Shown here one piece after another: positions 24,695-33,738 of a stretch of 33,738 bases of DNA. The stretch's first letter is position 1. The number at the start of each line of letters is the position of its first letter. The position numbers and the translations under genes are program-made. Under the pieces are notes generated by a model. The model was not told where the DNA came from and did no database searches. It saw nothing but the letters and a program-made list of their open reading frames with translations. The DNA is from Candidatus Parcubacteria bacterium (GTDB taxonomy: Bacteria > Patescibacteriota > Patescibacteriia > Buchananbacterales > SURF-54), in assembly GCA_003599635.1 (NCBI GenBank), contig QZIX01000015.1:1-33738 (forward strand). The letters are read 5' to 3'.

Positions 24695-24934
24695 ATGTTG
24701 CCGTCACATTTGACAATTAACTTTCCCAATCAGAAACAAACATTGCCGATTGAAATTATCGAATTCCCTCGAGATCGGTTTGAGAGAAATCTCAGAGGAG
24801 AAAAAATCGGCTACCGGGGGTTAACTCTTTCGGTCAGTAAGGACCCCTCACCTAAATGTAAAAGGAAACGCAGGCTAATCTGTGATGTTATCGGAAAAAA
24901 CGGCCATCGTGCTAATATTCTCATATTTGCCTAA
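24695..24934 (+). CDS. Small hypothetical protein
   Basis: 79-aa ORF between promoter TTGACA-16-TAAGAT (24593-24620) and a terminator (24970-25012). Confidence 0.55.
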   Translation: MLPSHLTINFPNQKQTLPIEIIEFPRDRFERNLRGEKIGYRGLTLSVSKDPSPKCKRKRRLICDVIGKNGHRANILIFA

Positions 24935-25049
24935 AACTTTTCCTATAACTATTACGACAAAGTCATGCCTTTAGACTTCGCATCAAACTAATGAAGCGCG
25001 GAGTCTTTTTTTCACCCAAAAATAATTCAAATAATGCTATAATTAATAT

Positions 25050-27800
25050 ATGGTTAAAAAACAAAAATTCATAGTAATAGACGGTAATGCGTTAATCCAT
25101 CGCGCCTGGCATGCGCTGCCGCCTTTGGCCAATAAAAAGGGGGAATTGACCAATGCGGTCTACGGCTTTACCATGGTTTTGCTTAAAGTCCTAAAGGAAT
25201 TAAAACCCGACTATGCGGCTGTGACTTTTGACCTGCCTAAGCCGACCTTCCGCCATGAAGAGTACAAAGAATACAAGGGCAAGCGCAAAAAGCAGCCCGA
25301 TGAGCTTTATTTGCAGTTTCCCAAAGTCAAAGAAATCGTCCGGGCTTTTAATTTGCAAATTTTCGAAAAGGAAGGTTTTGAAGCCGATGATGTCATTGCC
25401 ACGATTGTTTCGCACCCCCAGGCAAAAAACTTTAAAAAAATAATCGTTACCGGGGATTTGGATACTTTGCAGCTGGTTTCTGATGATGTGGAAGTTTTCA
25501 CCATGCACAAAGGATTGTCCGACACCATAACTTACGATGTGGCGGGGGTTAAGAAAAAATACCAGGGCTTAACGCCGGAACAGATGATTGATTACAAAGC
25601 CATTGTCGGCGACCAGTCCGACAATATTGCCGGCGTCAAGGGTTTGGGCGAGACCTCGGCCATAAAACTGCTTTCAGAATTTGAAACACTTGATAACATT
25701 TATAAAAACATTAATTCGGAAAAAATAAAAGACAGGCAAAGAAATCTGTTAGTCGAACACAAGGAAGAAGCCATGCAGTCAAAACGTCTGGTCACTTTAA
25801 TTCGTGACGTGCCCCTGGATTTTGACGTTAAAAAATGCCAGGTGGCCTGCTATGACGAAAAAAAAGTTTTGGAGCTGTTCCGGGAATTGGAATTTAAAAA
25901 CTTGATGGCGCGCCTGCCCGAAGTTTTTTCCCAGATCTCAACAACGGTACAGACTAAGCTTGATTTTGCCATGATGAAAGAAAAAAAACCTCAGGACGTA
26001 AGATACACACTTGTCGACTCGCAGGAAAAATTTGAAAAATTCATTTCTGAACTTAAAAAAACCGACACTTTTGCCGTTGATACGGAATTAAACGAACTGG
26101 ATACTTTTTTCGGCAAACTTTTAGGCATCAGCTTTTCCTGGAAAGAAAAAGAAGCTTATTTTGTAACGCCAAAAGCTTACCAAAAGAAAAAAGAAAAATT
26201 AACTGAAATTTTCTGCAACCCAAAAGTAAAAAAAATCGGACATAATATGAAGTTTGATTTGGAAGTTTTGCAGTCCGAAGGTTTCGATCTGCAGGGGATT
26301 TCATTCGACACGATGCTGGCATCTTATATTTTAAGCCCGGGAACCCGTTCTCACAGCCTTGATAACCTTGTTTTTACCGAATTCGGTTTTCAAATGAAAA
26401 GCCTGGAAGACATTTTAAACAAAAAACTTTCCAGAAAACAAAAAGGCGACCTGGGTCTTGACAAAATCCCCCTGCAGGAACTGTCCGATTACTCCTGCGC
26501 TGATGCCGACTTTACCTGGCGACTGGCAAAACCGCTGCAGACACAACTTGAAAAAAACAACCTTTTGAACTTGCTGCAAAAAATAGAAGTGCCGTTGGTT
26601 CCCGTTCTGGCAGAAATTGAACGGCATGGCGTAAACATCGACGTTAAATTTTTAAAAAACCTTTCCGATAAAATGGGGCAAAAAATAAAAAAACTGCAAA
26701 AAAAAATTTGCCACCTGGCCGGCTGCGAATTTAACATTTCCTCGCCTCTGCAGTTAAAAGAAGTGCTCTTTGACCGCCTGAAAATTTCAACTAAGGGTCT
26801 GGGACGCACCAAAACCGGAATTTCCACGGCTGCCGATGAACTAGAAAAACTGCGCGGCCGGCATCCGATAATTGAGCTGATTTCCGAATACCGGGAGCTG
26901 AGTAAATTAAAATCAACTTATCTTGACGCTTTGCCTAAACTCGTCAATAAAAATGACAAACGCGTCCACACCAATTACAATCAGACAATCACGGCCACCG
27001 GACGTTTGTCTTCATCTGACCCTAATTTGCAAAATATTCCCATCCGCACCGAAGTCGGGCAGCAAATCAGAAAAGCTTTTGTGGCAACGAAGGGTTACAA
27101 AATTCTGGCTGCGGATTATTCCCAGATTGAACTGCGGATTATCGCTTCGCTTGCCAACGACAAAAAAATGATTGAATCTTTTAATAACAACGAGGACATC
27201 CATGCCCGGACAGCGGCGGAAATAAATGAAATGCCGCAGGAAAAAGTTTCCAAACAAATGCGCCGCGAAGCCAAAGCAATCAACTTCGGCATTATTTACG
27301 GTATGGGGGTTTACGGCCTGGCCCAGGGGGCGGGCATAAGCTATGAACAAGCTGGAATGTTTATTGATAAATATTTTACCCTGCATTCAGAAATAAATAA
27401 ATATTTGGACCAAACCAAGAGCTTCGCTTACAAAAACGGTTATGTGGAAACGATTTTCGGCCGCAGGCGCTATTTGCCCGATATCAATTCGGGGGTGCAA
27501 AATTTAAAAGCCGCGGCCGAAAGAGCGGCCATAAACCATCCAATCCAGGGGACAGCGGCTGATTTGATGAAACTGGCGATGATAGAAATAAAAAATAAAC
27601 TCCCGGCTGTCAGCAGCAAGGCAAAAATGATCATGCAGGTTCACGATGAACTGGTTTTTGAAGTGCCGGCAAAAGAAGTCGGCGCTGTTGCCGGATTTAT
27701 AGAAGACATCATGAACAACATTTATAAATTAAGAGTACCTATAAAAACCGACCTTGAAGCCGGCGACAACTGGGGCGAAATGAAAAGCTTAACCCAATAA
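25050..27800 (+). CDS. polA: DNA polymerase I (5'-3' exo, 3'-5' exo, polymerase)
   Basis: FIVIDGNALIHRAWHAL, VTGDLDTLQLV, VDTELNELD, ADYSQIELRIIASLA, RREAKAINFGIIYGMG, MQVHDELVFEVP. Confidence 0.97.
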   Translation: MVKKQKFIVIDGNALIHRAWHALPPLANKKGELTNAVYGFTMVLLKVLKELKPDYAAVTFDLPKPTFRHEEYKEYKGKRKKQPDELYLQFPKVKEIVRAFNLQIFEKEGFEADDVIATIVSHPQAKNFKKIIVTGDLDTLQLVSDDVEVFTMHKGLSDTITYDVAGVKKKYQGLTPEQMIDYKAIVGDQSDNIAGVKGLGETSAIKLLSEFETLDNIYKNINSEKIKDRQRNLLVEHKEEAMQSKRLVTLIRDVPLDFDVKKCQVACYDEKKVLELFRELEFKNLMARLPEVFSQISTTVQTKLDFAMMKEKKPQDVRYTLVDSQEKFEKFISELKKTDTFAVDTELNELDTFFGKLLGISFSWKEKEAYFVTPKAYQKKKEKLTEIFCNPKVKKIGHNMKFDLEVLQSEGFDLQGISFDTMLASYILSPGTRSHSLDNLVFTEFGFQMKSLEDILNKKLSRKQKGDLGLDKIPLQELSDYSCADADFTWRLAKPLQTQLEKNNLLNLLQKIEVPLVPVLAEIERHGVNIDVKFLKNLSDKMGQKIKKLQKKICHLAGCEFNISSPLQLKEVLFDRLKISTKGLGRTKTGISTAADELEKLRGRHPIIELISEYRELSKLKSTYLDALPKLVNKNDKRVHTNYNQTITATGRLSSSDPNLQNIPIRTEVGQQIRKAFVATKGYKILAADYSQIELRIIASLANDKKMIESFNNNEDIHARTAAEINEMPQEKVSKQMRREAKAINFGIIYGMGVYGLAQGAGISYEQAGMFIDKYFTLHSEINKYLDQTKSFAYKNGYVETIFGRRRYLPDINSGVQNLKAAAERAAINHPIQGTAADLMKLAMIEIKNKLPAVSSKAKMIMQVHDELVFEVPAKEVGAVAGFIEDIMNNIYKLRVPIKTDLEAGDNWGEMKSLTQ

Positions 27801-28028
27801 AAAAATATCTCGCAAAACTGCAATTGTATTAATACGAAAAAAGGTATTTTGAAGGCACTAAGGGCGTAGTTTTAAGGTAAAAAATAATTAGTTAAATAAT
27901 AAAAGGAAGCTTTTTCCTTATTTTATCAACAAAAACAGCTTTTTAAGAGTTGTTTTTTGTTTTATGATTAATAAACGGACATTTTTATAAAATGTTAAAA
28001 TGAGGAAAAAACTGTACACCGTTAAATA

Positions 28029-28057
28029 TTGACAAAAATCATTAAATATGCTATTTT
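28029..28057 (+). promoter_or_regulatory. Promoter TTGACA-17-TATTTT with extended -10
   Basis: ttgacaaaaatcattaaatatgctatttt. Confidence 0.55.
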
Positions 28058-28115
28058 TTAATGTTAGTTCTTTTTTTGCTAAACTATAGTTTAGTTTTTT
28101 TAAGGAGGTTCTGTT

Positions 28116-28898
28116 ATGAATTTGCCGGAAGACGTAAAAAGTAAGCTAGAAGCAGTTAGGGCAGCTCTTCTTCCGGAAGGGAATGATATTCCGGAAGAAA
28201 CAGTGGCCGCAGAAAAGAAAAAGTATGAAGTAAAAAAGGCGCCCGCCGAAACCATTACTAATAGTTGGCTTATTTCTGAAATTTTCCCTCCTGCAAAGGC
28301 GGGTACTGCGCGCGAACCAATTCGAAAGAAACCAAAACTTCAAGAATGTGAGCATCCTGATGAAACCAGACAAACTCTAACCGATTGGGCTACGGCTCAA
28401 CTGAGACCCCCCAAAAAACCAACGACTCCGGCAATACACAAAATTTCGACCGGAGAACTGGTAGAAAGGTTTATTTTTTGTTTTGTATTACCCCATGATG
28501 GTAATACAAACTGGTTTGATGACTTCAGGATAGGGGATCACATCAGATTAGAAAAATCCCCGCCGCCGAAACAAACCAAAGCGGTATACCAACAGCCAAA
28601 CGCATCCGTAAAATGTTGCTCAGCGCCTGACATGGCGAGCTACCTTCGGGAGAGTGGGTTTAGACTTATTGATACCCATTATAAAATCGTGGGTATCAAA
28701 GAACGGATCTATTTCACTTTTGCCCTTAACAATGAACAGGGACAACACCCGGTCGATGCGAAAGCAGAGGAAATTTTCACAAATTTAGGTCAGGTGACCT
28801 TCACTGCAATAGATATCTGGACTAACCACAGTGGGAAGTTTCTCTCGTTTAAGGGTCCGCTTTTGGGAAATGTTCCGACGAACAACCTCGTCCTGTGA
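28116..28898 (+). CDS. Hypothetical protein
   Basis: 260-aa ORF with RBS aaggagg, promoter upstream and a strong terminator at 28909-28940. Confidence 0.7.
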   Translation: MNLPEDVKSKLEAVRAALLPEGNDIPEETVAAEKKKYEVKKAPAETITNSWLISEIFPPAKAGTAREPIRKKPKLQECEHPDETRQTLTDWATAQLRPPKKPTTPAIHKISTGELVERFIFCFVLPHDGNTNWFDDFRIGDHIRLEKSPPPKQTKAVYQQPNASVKCCSAPDMASYLRESGFRLIDTHYKIVGIKERIYFTFALNNEQGQHPVDAKAEEIFTNLGQVTFTAIDIWTNHSGKFLSFKGPLLGNVPTNNLVL

Positions 28899-28908
28899 GT
28901 CCTGTGGG

Positions 28909-28940
28909 GAAAGACAAAAGTTTTTCCCCACTTTTTTTGT
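28909..28940 (+). terminator. Intrinsic terminator
   Basis: GTGGGGAAA-...-TTTCCCCAC + TTTTTTT. Confidence 0.9.
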
Positions 28941-28991
28941 TTTATAAACACCTTTGTTATTAATCAGGATTTCTGTTAAAATTAGGTTGCC

Positions 28992-29948
28992 ATGATTATC
29001 TTTTTATACGGCCCCGACACTTTCAGGTCGCGGCGGAAATTAAATGAATTAAAGGAAAAATTTATCAAGGAAGTTGATAAATCGGCTTTGAATTTGGAAA
29101 AGCTTGATGCTAAAAAAATGGAAATTTCCGATTTCCGACGCGCTATAATGTCACAGCCGTTTCTTGCCAAAAAAAGATTAATCATCGTAGAGAACCTGTT
29201 TGCCAAACCGCAAAAAAAACTATGCCACGAAATTTTAAAAACATTGTCGGATATGAAAAACGACAATATAATAATTTTTTGGGACGGCGAAACACCCAAA
29301 AAACCGGCTGACGGCTGTCTGCCGCTTTTTAAAAAGCTTGCCGACCAAAAATACAGCCAGCAGTTCAAGCTTTTAACGGAGGCGGAAACAAAAAAATGGA
29401 TTTTACAGGAAATCAAAAAAATCGGCTCAGTGATTGAAAATGAAGCCGCTAATCTACTGGCCTGTTGGATCGGTAATGACCTTTGGCAGCTTGATTCCGA
29501 AATAAAAAAGCTTGCCGCTTACTGCCAAAACCGGCCAATAACTGTTCTGGAAATCAATCTGCTTACCAAAAGCAAGCTGGATGAAAATATTTTTAATTTA
29601 ACCGACGCTTTGGGACAGAAAAACAAAGCAAAAGCCCTCAGACTTATTCAAAATCAGCTGGATCTGGGAATAAGCCAGACTTCCCTGCTGTCGAAAATGA
29701 TCTGGCATTATAAAAATCTATTGCTGGTAAAAAACTTTTCGGAATCAGGGTGTTTTTCATATTTTAAAATCGCCGCTGAATTGAAAATCCATCCCTTTGT
29801 CGCGCAAAAAGCCCTGCAGCAGTCCGGCAATTACACACATAATGAATTAAAAAAAATCTATCAGCGGCTTCTGGAGATAGATTTTTCTTTTAAGACAAGT
29901 CAAGTTGACGGCAGAACCTTATTTGATCTTTTTGTCGTCAGGGTTTAA
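28992..29948 (+). CDS. holA: DNA polymerase III delta subunit
   Basis: IIFLYGPDTFRSRRKLNELKEKF; ENIFNLTDALGQKNKAKALRLIQ. Confidence 0.88.
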   Translation: MIIFLYGPDTFRSRRKLNELKEKFIKEVDKSALNLEKLDAKKMEISDFRRAIMSQPFLAKKRLIIVENLFAKPQKKLCHEILKTLSDMKNDNIIIFWDGETPKKPADGCLPLFKKLADQKYSQQFKLLTEAETKKWILQEIKKIGSVIENEAANLLACWIGNDLWQLDSEIKKLAAYCQNRPITVLEINLLTKSKLDENIFNLTDALGQKNKAKALRLIQNQLDLGISQTSLLSKMIWHYKNLLLVKNFSESGCFSYFKIAAELKIHPFVAQKALQQSGNYTHNELKKIYQRLLEIDFSFKTSQVDGRTLFDLFVVRV

Positions 29949-30203
29949 TCTGTGTAATTTTTTTGCCAGGTGTGATTTTTTTCTGGCAGCGGTATTTTTC
30001 TTTATGATGTTTTTTTGTACTGCCTTATCCACGGCCTTTATAACTTTTTTCATCAGTTCGCCGGCTTCCGCTTTTTTCCCCTGAGCGAGCGATTTTTCGG
30101 TCTTCTTAATCAAAAAAAACAAATTGGACAGAATCAATTTATTCTTTTGGAAATTCTTCTTGTTCTGCCTTAAGGATTTTGCGGCAGCTTTTTTTATCGG
30201 CAT
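29919..30203 (-). CDS. rpsT: 30S ribosomal protein S20
   Basis: MPIKKAAAKSLRQNKKNFQKN...KKNTAARKKSHLAKKLH. Confidence 0.9.
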   Translation of the reverse strand: MPIKKAAAKSLRQNKKNFQKNKLILSNLFFLIKKTEKSLAQGKKAEAGELMKKVIKAVDKAVQKNIIKKNTAARKKSHLAKKLHRLNPDDKKIK

Positions 30204-30337
30204 AAAAAAAATTTATTTGTTAAATCAATGAAATCAATCTTAGCATCGCGGCGCTAAAGTGTCAAGAATCCGGATTGACAATAAACAGAAATTAAAGCTA
30301 ATATAAAAACAACGCTAAAAATTAAGCCATAAATTTT

Positions 30338-30763
30338 ATGTTTAAAGAAACCGAGAAAAATGACGGTATCGAAACAATAATCGGCCCTTCGGTAAGAGTG
30401 GAAGGCGATTTTTCAGCCAACGGCAATGTCGTTGTTGAGGGGATCGTCGCCGGCACCATAAAAACGGAAAAAAATCTGCGCATCGGACCTGAGGCCAAGA
30501 TTTTTGCCAGTGTCAGCGCAGCCAATGCTCAAATTGCCGGAGAAATCCAGGGTAATGTCAGGATAAATGAAAAATTGGAATTAAAAGAAACGGCAAAAAT
30601 TTTCGGCGACATTAAAACCAGTGTGCTTATTGTTTCACCCGGTGCATCCATAGACGGCAAGTGCCACTGCGGCGACGATAAAAAATCCCGTCTGGAAAAA
30701 CCCGAACCGGTAAAAAAGGAACCGGCTGCTGATTTTATGAAAGCCAAGGGGATTAAAGTTTAA
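30338..30763 (+). CDS. Bactofilin (polymer-forming cytoskeletal protein)
   Basis: TIIGPSVRVEGDFSANGNVVVEGIVAGTIKTEKNLRIGPEAKI beta-helical repeats. Confidence 0.92.
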   Translation: MFKETEKNDGIETIIGPSVRVEGDFSANGNVVVEGIVAGTIKTEKNLRIGPEAKIFASVSAANAQIAGEIQGNVRINEKLELKETAKIFGDIKTSVLIVSPGASIDGKCHCGDDKKSRLEKPEPVKKEPAADFMKAKGIKV

Positions 30764-30772
30764 TTTAGCAGC

Positions 30773-31543
30773 ATGTATTTATATTTATACGATTCTTTTT
30801 TAAATGAGCAGAAATACAATTCCAGGCTGGCTAAAATTGAAATCAGGCTGACTGATTTAGGAATAGGCGGGAAAATCAGCCGGCTGTCACCTTTAAAAAA
30901 TTTGCATGATTTAATTGACGATGAAATCAGATCAGGCGTCCAGACAATAGTAGCTGTGGGAAACGACAAAACGCTGATTGAAATTATAAATGTGGCGGCT
31001 GATTATAAAGTTTCAATCGGCTATATACCGATAGGCGAGCACACAAAAATCGCCGATATTTTGGGACTGCCAGGGGAGGACAAGGCGTGCGATGTGGTTT
31101 CTGCAAGGAAAATCGAAAAACTAGACCTGGGCAAAGTGAACGGCACCTATTTTTTAGGCAGTGTTAAAATCAGCCCCGGTCCGGTTGTCCTGGAATGCGA
31201 AAAAAAATACCAGGTTGAAATAAAACAAAGCGTCTGCCAAGTCAATATCTGTAATTTAAGGCCCGGTTTCTTATCAACTGCCAATACCACAGGTTCCCAC
31301 TTCAATCCGCAGGACGGCGTTTTAGAGGCCTTAATTTCCATAGCCAAGCCGACTCAATTTTTTTCTTTTTTTTCCGCCAAAAGCTGCTATGACAGCATTT
31401 TTCCCTTTAAAAAATTATCAATCAAAAGTAAAAAATCCTTATCTGTGCATACTGACGACCAAAGAGTGCTTAAGACACCTGTTGATGTTGAAATAATCCC
31501 CAAAAAAATCAATATTATAGTCGGCAAAGAAAGGCAGTTTTAA
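30773..31543 (+). CDS. Diacylglycerol kinase catalytic domain-like protein
   Basis: TIVAVGNDKTLIEIIN...IGYIPIGEHTKIADILGLP resembles DAGK GGDGT and IPxGTxND motifs, both degenerate. Confidence 0.6.
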   Translation: MYLYLYDSFLNEQKYNSRLAKIEIRLTDLGIGGKISRLSPLKNLHDLIDDEIRSGVQTIVAVGNDKTLIEIINVAADYKVSIGYIPIGEHTKIADILGLPGEDKACDVVSARKIEKLDLGKVNGTYFLGSVKISPGPVVLECEKKYQVEIKQSVCQVNICNLRPGFLSTANTTGSHFNPQDGVLEALISIAKPTQFFSFFSAKSCYDSIFPFKKLSIKSKKSLSVHTDDQRVLKTPVDVEIIPKKINIIVGKERQF

Positions 31544-31637
31544 ATACAAAACTCCAAAGTTAAAAAGACTTTTTCAATTTGAAAATTAACTGATTTACCA
31601 TTAGTTTGTAAAACTTGTTACAGACAAGGAGAAAGAT

Positions 31638-31869
31638 ATGGAGAATTTAGAATATTTACTGGAAGAGGTAAATTCTTTAATTGACGCGTCTGATAAAAAA
31701 TAATGGTGATACAAAAGCGGTTCTTCGGGGCACTTTAGTTTTAATTGAAACATTCAGAAAGTTTTTGACAAGCAAGCCGGCTGATGAAAAATTTTGGCGC
31801 GAAATAAAGCACCAATCCGGCTGCATCGGACAAACTATCGCTACAGCCAAAAAAATACTTTACCCCTAG
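31638..31869 (+). pseudogene. Small hypothetical gene split by a +1 shift at A6
   Basis: MENLEYLLEEVNSLIDASDKK* (RBS aaggag) continues as NNGDTKAVLRGTLVLIETFRKFLTSKPADEKFWREIKHQSGCIGQTIATAKKILYP* after A6 at 31695-31700. Confidence 0.55.
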
Positions 31870-31873
31870 GGTC

Positions 31874-31900
31874 ATACCCCCTAAAGGGGTTTTTTTACCG
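31874..31900 (+). terminator. Intrinsic terminator CCCC-TAAA-GGGG + T7
   Basis: Inverted repeat plus T tract. Confidence 0.75.
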
Positions 31901-31931
31901 GAAGTTCTATGGAAACCTGAAACAATATTTT

Positions 31932-32228
31932 TTATTTGCTGGGAGATGTTGCCAGCCGGATCACTTTTTCTTCTAGCGCATGCGCTGAATCATCGACTGT
32001 CATTTTTTCTTTGGTGATTGATATTACCTGACTTCGATGGATTATAAGCTGCTTTTTCCATAAATTTTGAATCAGCCCCGACTTTACAAAATACCTGATA
32101 ATACTCTGAGAACCTTCATCGATTTCAAAATGGTTGATACGCCCTAAAAATCTGCCGCTTTTGGTATAAACCGGAAGATTGATTAGATCCTGGTTTTCTA
32201 AAACCATATGTTTATTTTTTAAGCTCAA
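31932..32228 (-). CDS. PRC-barrel-like protein
   Basis: LINLPVYTKSGRFLGRINHFEIDEGSQSIIRYFVKS. Confidence 0.7.
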   Translation of the reverse strand: MSLKNKHMVLENQDLINLPVYTKSGRFLGRINHFEIDEGSQSIIRYFVKSGLIQNLWKKQLIIHRSQVISITKEKMTVDDSAHALEEKVIRLATSPSK

Positions 32229-32943
32229 TCACTTTATCTTTTCTGAAAAGAAGATACTGCTGTAAAATCATAAGTAAAGTCGTGGTCAGCCAGTAAAGCA
32301 CCAGTCCGGAAGGAAGCTGAAAACCGATGAAAACGGTCATAATCGGCATAAAGTAAAGCATCTGCCTGTTCATCATGGTTAACATTTTTTCATCCTGTGA
32401 GCCGGGAACGCTCGGTTGTTTTTTTGTTATCATCATTTTTGACTGCCAGAACTGTATGATGCCCGTCAGGACAGCCAGCCAGATATTCGGTCTGGCCATA
32501 TCAAGACTGAAAAAAAATTTTGACACCGACTCAAGACGACCGGGGTTTTCAATAAAAGGATATAAATACCCCAGACTTTCAGAACTCAAACCGGTACGAA
32601 AAACCTGATAAACGGCCAATAAAAAAGGCAGCTGAATCAAAAGCGGCAGGCAGGAAGAAAAAGGACTGACTTTTTCTTCCCGGTAAAGACGCATCATTTC
32701 CGCAGCCAATTTTTCCTTCTGATTTGAAAATTTTTTCTTTAATTCTTCGATTTTTGGCTGAATTTCCTGCAAGGCTTTCTGTGATTTGATTGACTTTAAG
32801 GAAAAAGGGTAAAGTATCAGTTTGATTATTACTGTCAGCAACACAATTGCCAGCCCGATATCGTGGCCGGGAATAATGTTATATAAAAAAACTAGGACAT
32901 TTAGAATCGGCTGGTATAAAATTGCATTAAAAAATTCAGACAT
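32212..32943 (-). CDS. yidC: Membrane protein insertase YidC/Oxa1
   Basis: GLAIVLLTVIIKLILYPFSLKSIKSQKALQEIQPKIEELKKKF, GLVLYWLTTTLLMILQQYLL. Confidence 0.95.
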   Translation of the reverse strand: MSEFFNAILYQPILNVLVFLYNIIPGHDIGLAIVLLTVIIKLILYPFSLKSIKSQKALQEIQPKIEELKKKFSNQKEKLAAEMMRLYREEKVSPFSSCLPLLIQLPFLLAVYQVFRTGLSSESLGYLYPFIENPGRLESVSKFFFSLDMARPNIWLAVLTGIIQFWQSKMMITKKQPSVPGSQDEKMLTMMNRQMLYFMPIMTVFIGFQLPSGLVLYWLTTTLLMILQQYLLFRKDKVIELKK

Positions 32944-33000
32944 TATTTTTGACTTTTAGATTATAAAATGTTAATTTAGCGACAAAGGAGGAAAAAACCA

Positions 33001-33234
33001 ATGTCGACGATGACCAAATTTTTGCCAGGAACAGAGATAACAGTTAAGGGTTACTGCGACGACTACTGCGGGACCGCAAAAGTCGTTCGGCATGAAAACG
33101 ATTTTTTGATCATTGAATTTTCGGGAAAAAAATACATTATTACGGAAACATGGGTTACCCTCGGGAATAAATTTATTCCTGAAAAAGCCGAATTATTTTT
33201 AAAAAACCGGGAATCATTCCTGTCAGCTGAATGA
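33001..33234 (+). CDS. Small hypothetical protein, antisense-oriented between yidC and yidD
   Basis: RBS aaaggagg, 77 aa, terminator GGGCC...GGCCC + T's at 33238-33258. Confidence 0.6.
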   Translation: MSTMTKFLPGTEITVKGYCDDYCGTAKVVRHENDFLIIEFSGKKYIITETWVTLGNKFIPEKAELFLKNRESFLSAE

Positions 33235-33261
33235 ACAGGGCCTGCGTATGCCGGCCCCCTT

Positions 33262-33516
33262 TTATTTTAACGGGTCATAACCACCGTGTGAAAAAGGATT
33301 ACATCGCAAGACTCTTCCCAATGACTTCAAACCGCCTTTTATCACACCGTATTTTCCGACTGCCTGATAAGCGTATTCCGAACAGGTCGGCCTGAAGCGA
33401 CAAAAACCGTGCGGGTACATATAGCTGAAAAATCCATGATCAAAAGACAAAGTTTTCTGATATATTCTGATCAGCTTTAAAACTAAAAATCTGATTTGCC
33501 AGACTGATAATCTCAT
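33262..33516 (-). CDS. yidD: Membrane protein insertion efficiency factor YidD
   Basis: [14 protein letters not shown]...[44 protein letters not shown]. Confidence 0.96.
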   Translation of the reverse strand: MRLSVWQIRFLVLKLIRIYQKTLSFDHGFFSYMYPHGFCRFRPTCSEYAYQAVGKYGVIKGGLKSLGRVLRCNPFSHGGYDPLK

Positions 33517-33738
33517 TTTAAAAATTTAATTTTTTTTAATATACCAAGTAAAACCCTTTCAATTTCCTTATAATTTTTAATAATATCCGGACTGACAATT
33601 ACAATCATATCATAACCGTTTTCCATGCGAGTAAGATTAATTCTTAAAATTTCATAAATACGACGCCTGATTTTATTTCTTACTGTCGCTTTCTTTGAAA
33701 TCTTAGCCGATACCACCACGGCAAAACGGTTATAACCA
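33513..33738 (-). CDS. rnpA: Ribonuclease P protein component (partial, runs off the window)
   Basis: [30 protein letters not shown]. Confidence 0.9.
   Translation of the reverse strand, partial: GYNRFAVVVSAKISKKATVRNKIRRRIYEILRINLTRMENGYDMIVIVSPDIIKNYKEIERVLLGILKKIKFLK

Noticed and set aside
28061-28145. Leu-rich upstream ORF MLVLFLLNYSLVFL... before the 260-aa gene
   Set aside because: Its ATG lies only 3 nt after the predicted -10, so upstream of the likely TSS; the reading continues past the gene start; the Leu content probably reflects T-rich DNA.

Overview
The window reads as Patescibacteria/CPR-like chromosome: reduced gene content, an intron-bearing 16S rRNA, short SMC, few amino-acid genes and AT-rich spacers. 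It carries one complete, free-standing 16S rRNA gene (minus strand) with a predicted promoter, a flanking processing stem and a terminator. It also has four complete tRNAs (Gly-TCC, Pro-TGG, Phe-GAA, Ile-GAT) plus tRNA fragments, and about 30 protein genes: rnpA-yidD-yidC, polA, holA, rpsT, rpsP, trmD, smc-like, serA, dapA, prs, bactofilin, two CorA, KH protein, GT39/GT2/methyltransferases, a UDG-glutaredoxin fusion and a CAP protein. The most interesting signals are: (1) a 33-codon serine-rich leader ORF (11 Ser, with UCAx3-UGU-UCAx3) plus mutually exclusive terminator/antiterminator hairpins directly upstream of serA, which looks like an undescribed serine attenuator, and a similar lysine-containing leader plus terminator upstream of dapA; (2) a tRNA-Gly gene split in its anticodon loop by 205 bp that contains another complete tRNA-Gly, with inserts bounded by TCCCG...CGGGA; (3) a roughly 319-nt group I intron at 16S position ~516 (inside the 515F primer site) and a helix-40 expansion; (4) a REP palindrome inside its own RAYT transposase gene, with related palindromes nearby; (5) a window-wide family of degenerate 7-nt-period arrays, one in frame inside trmD; (6) a hinge-less SMC; (7) three +1 frame disruptions, mostly at homopolymers. 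All calls come from reading the sequence; no database search or folding program was run.
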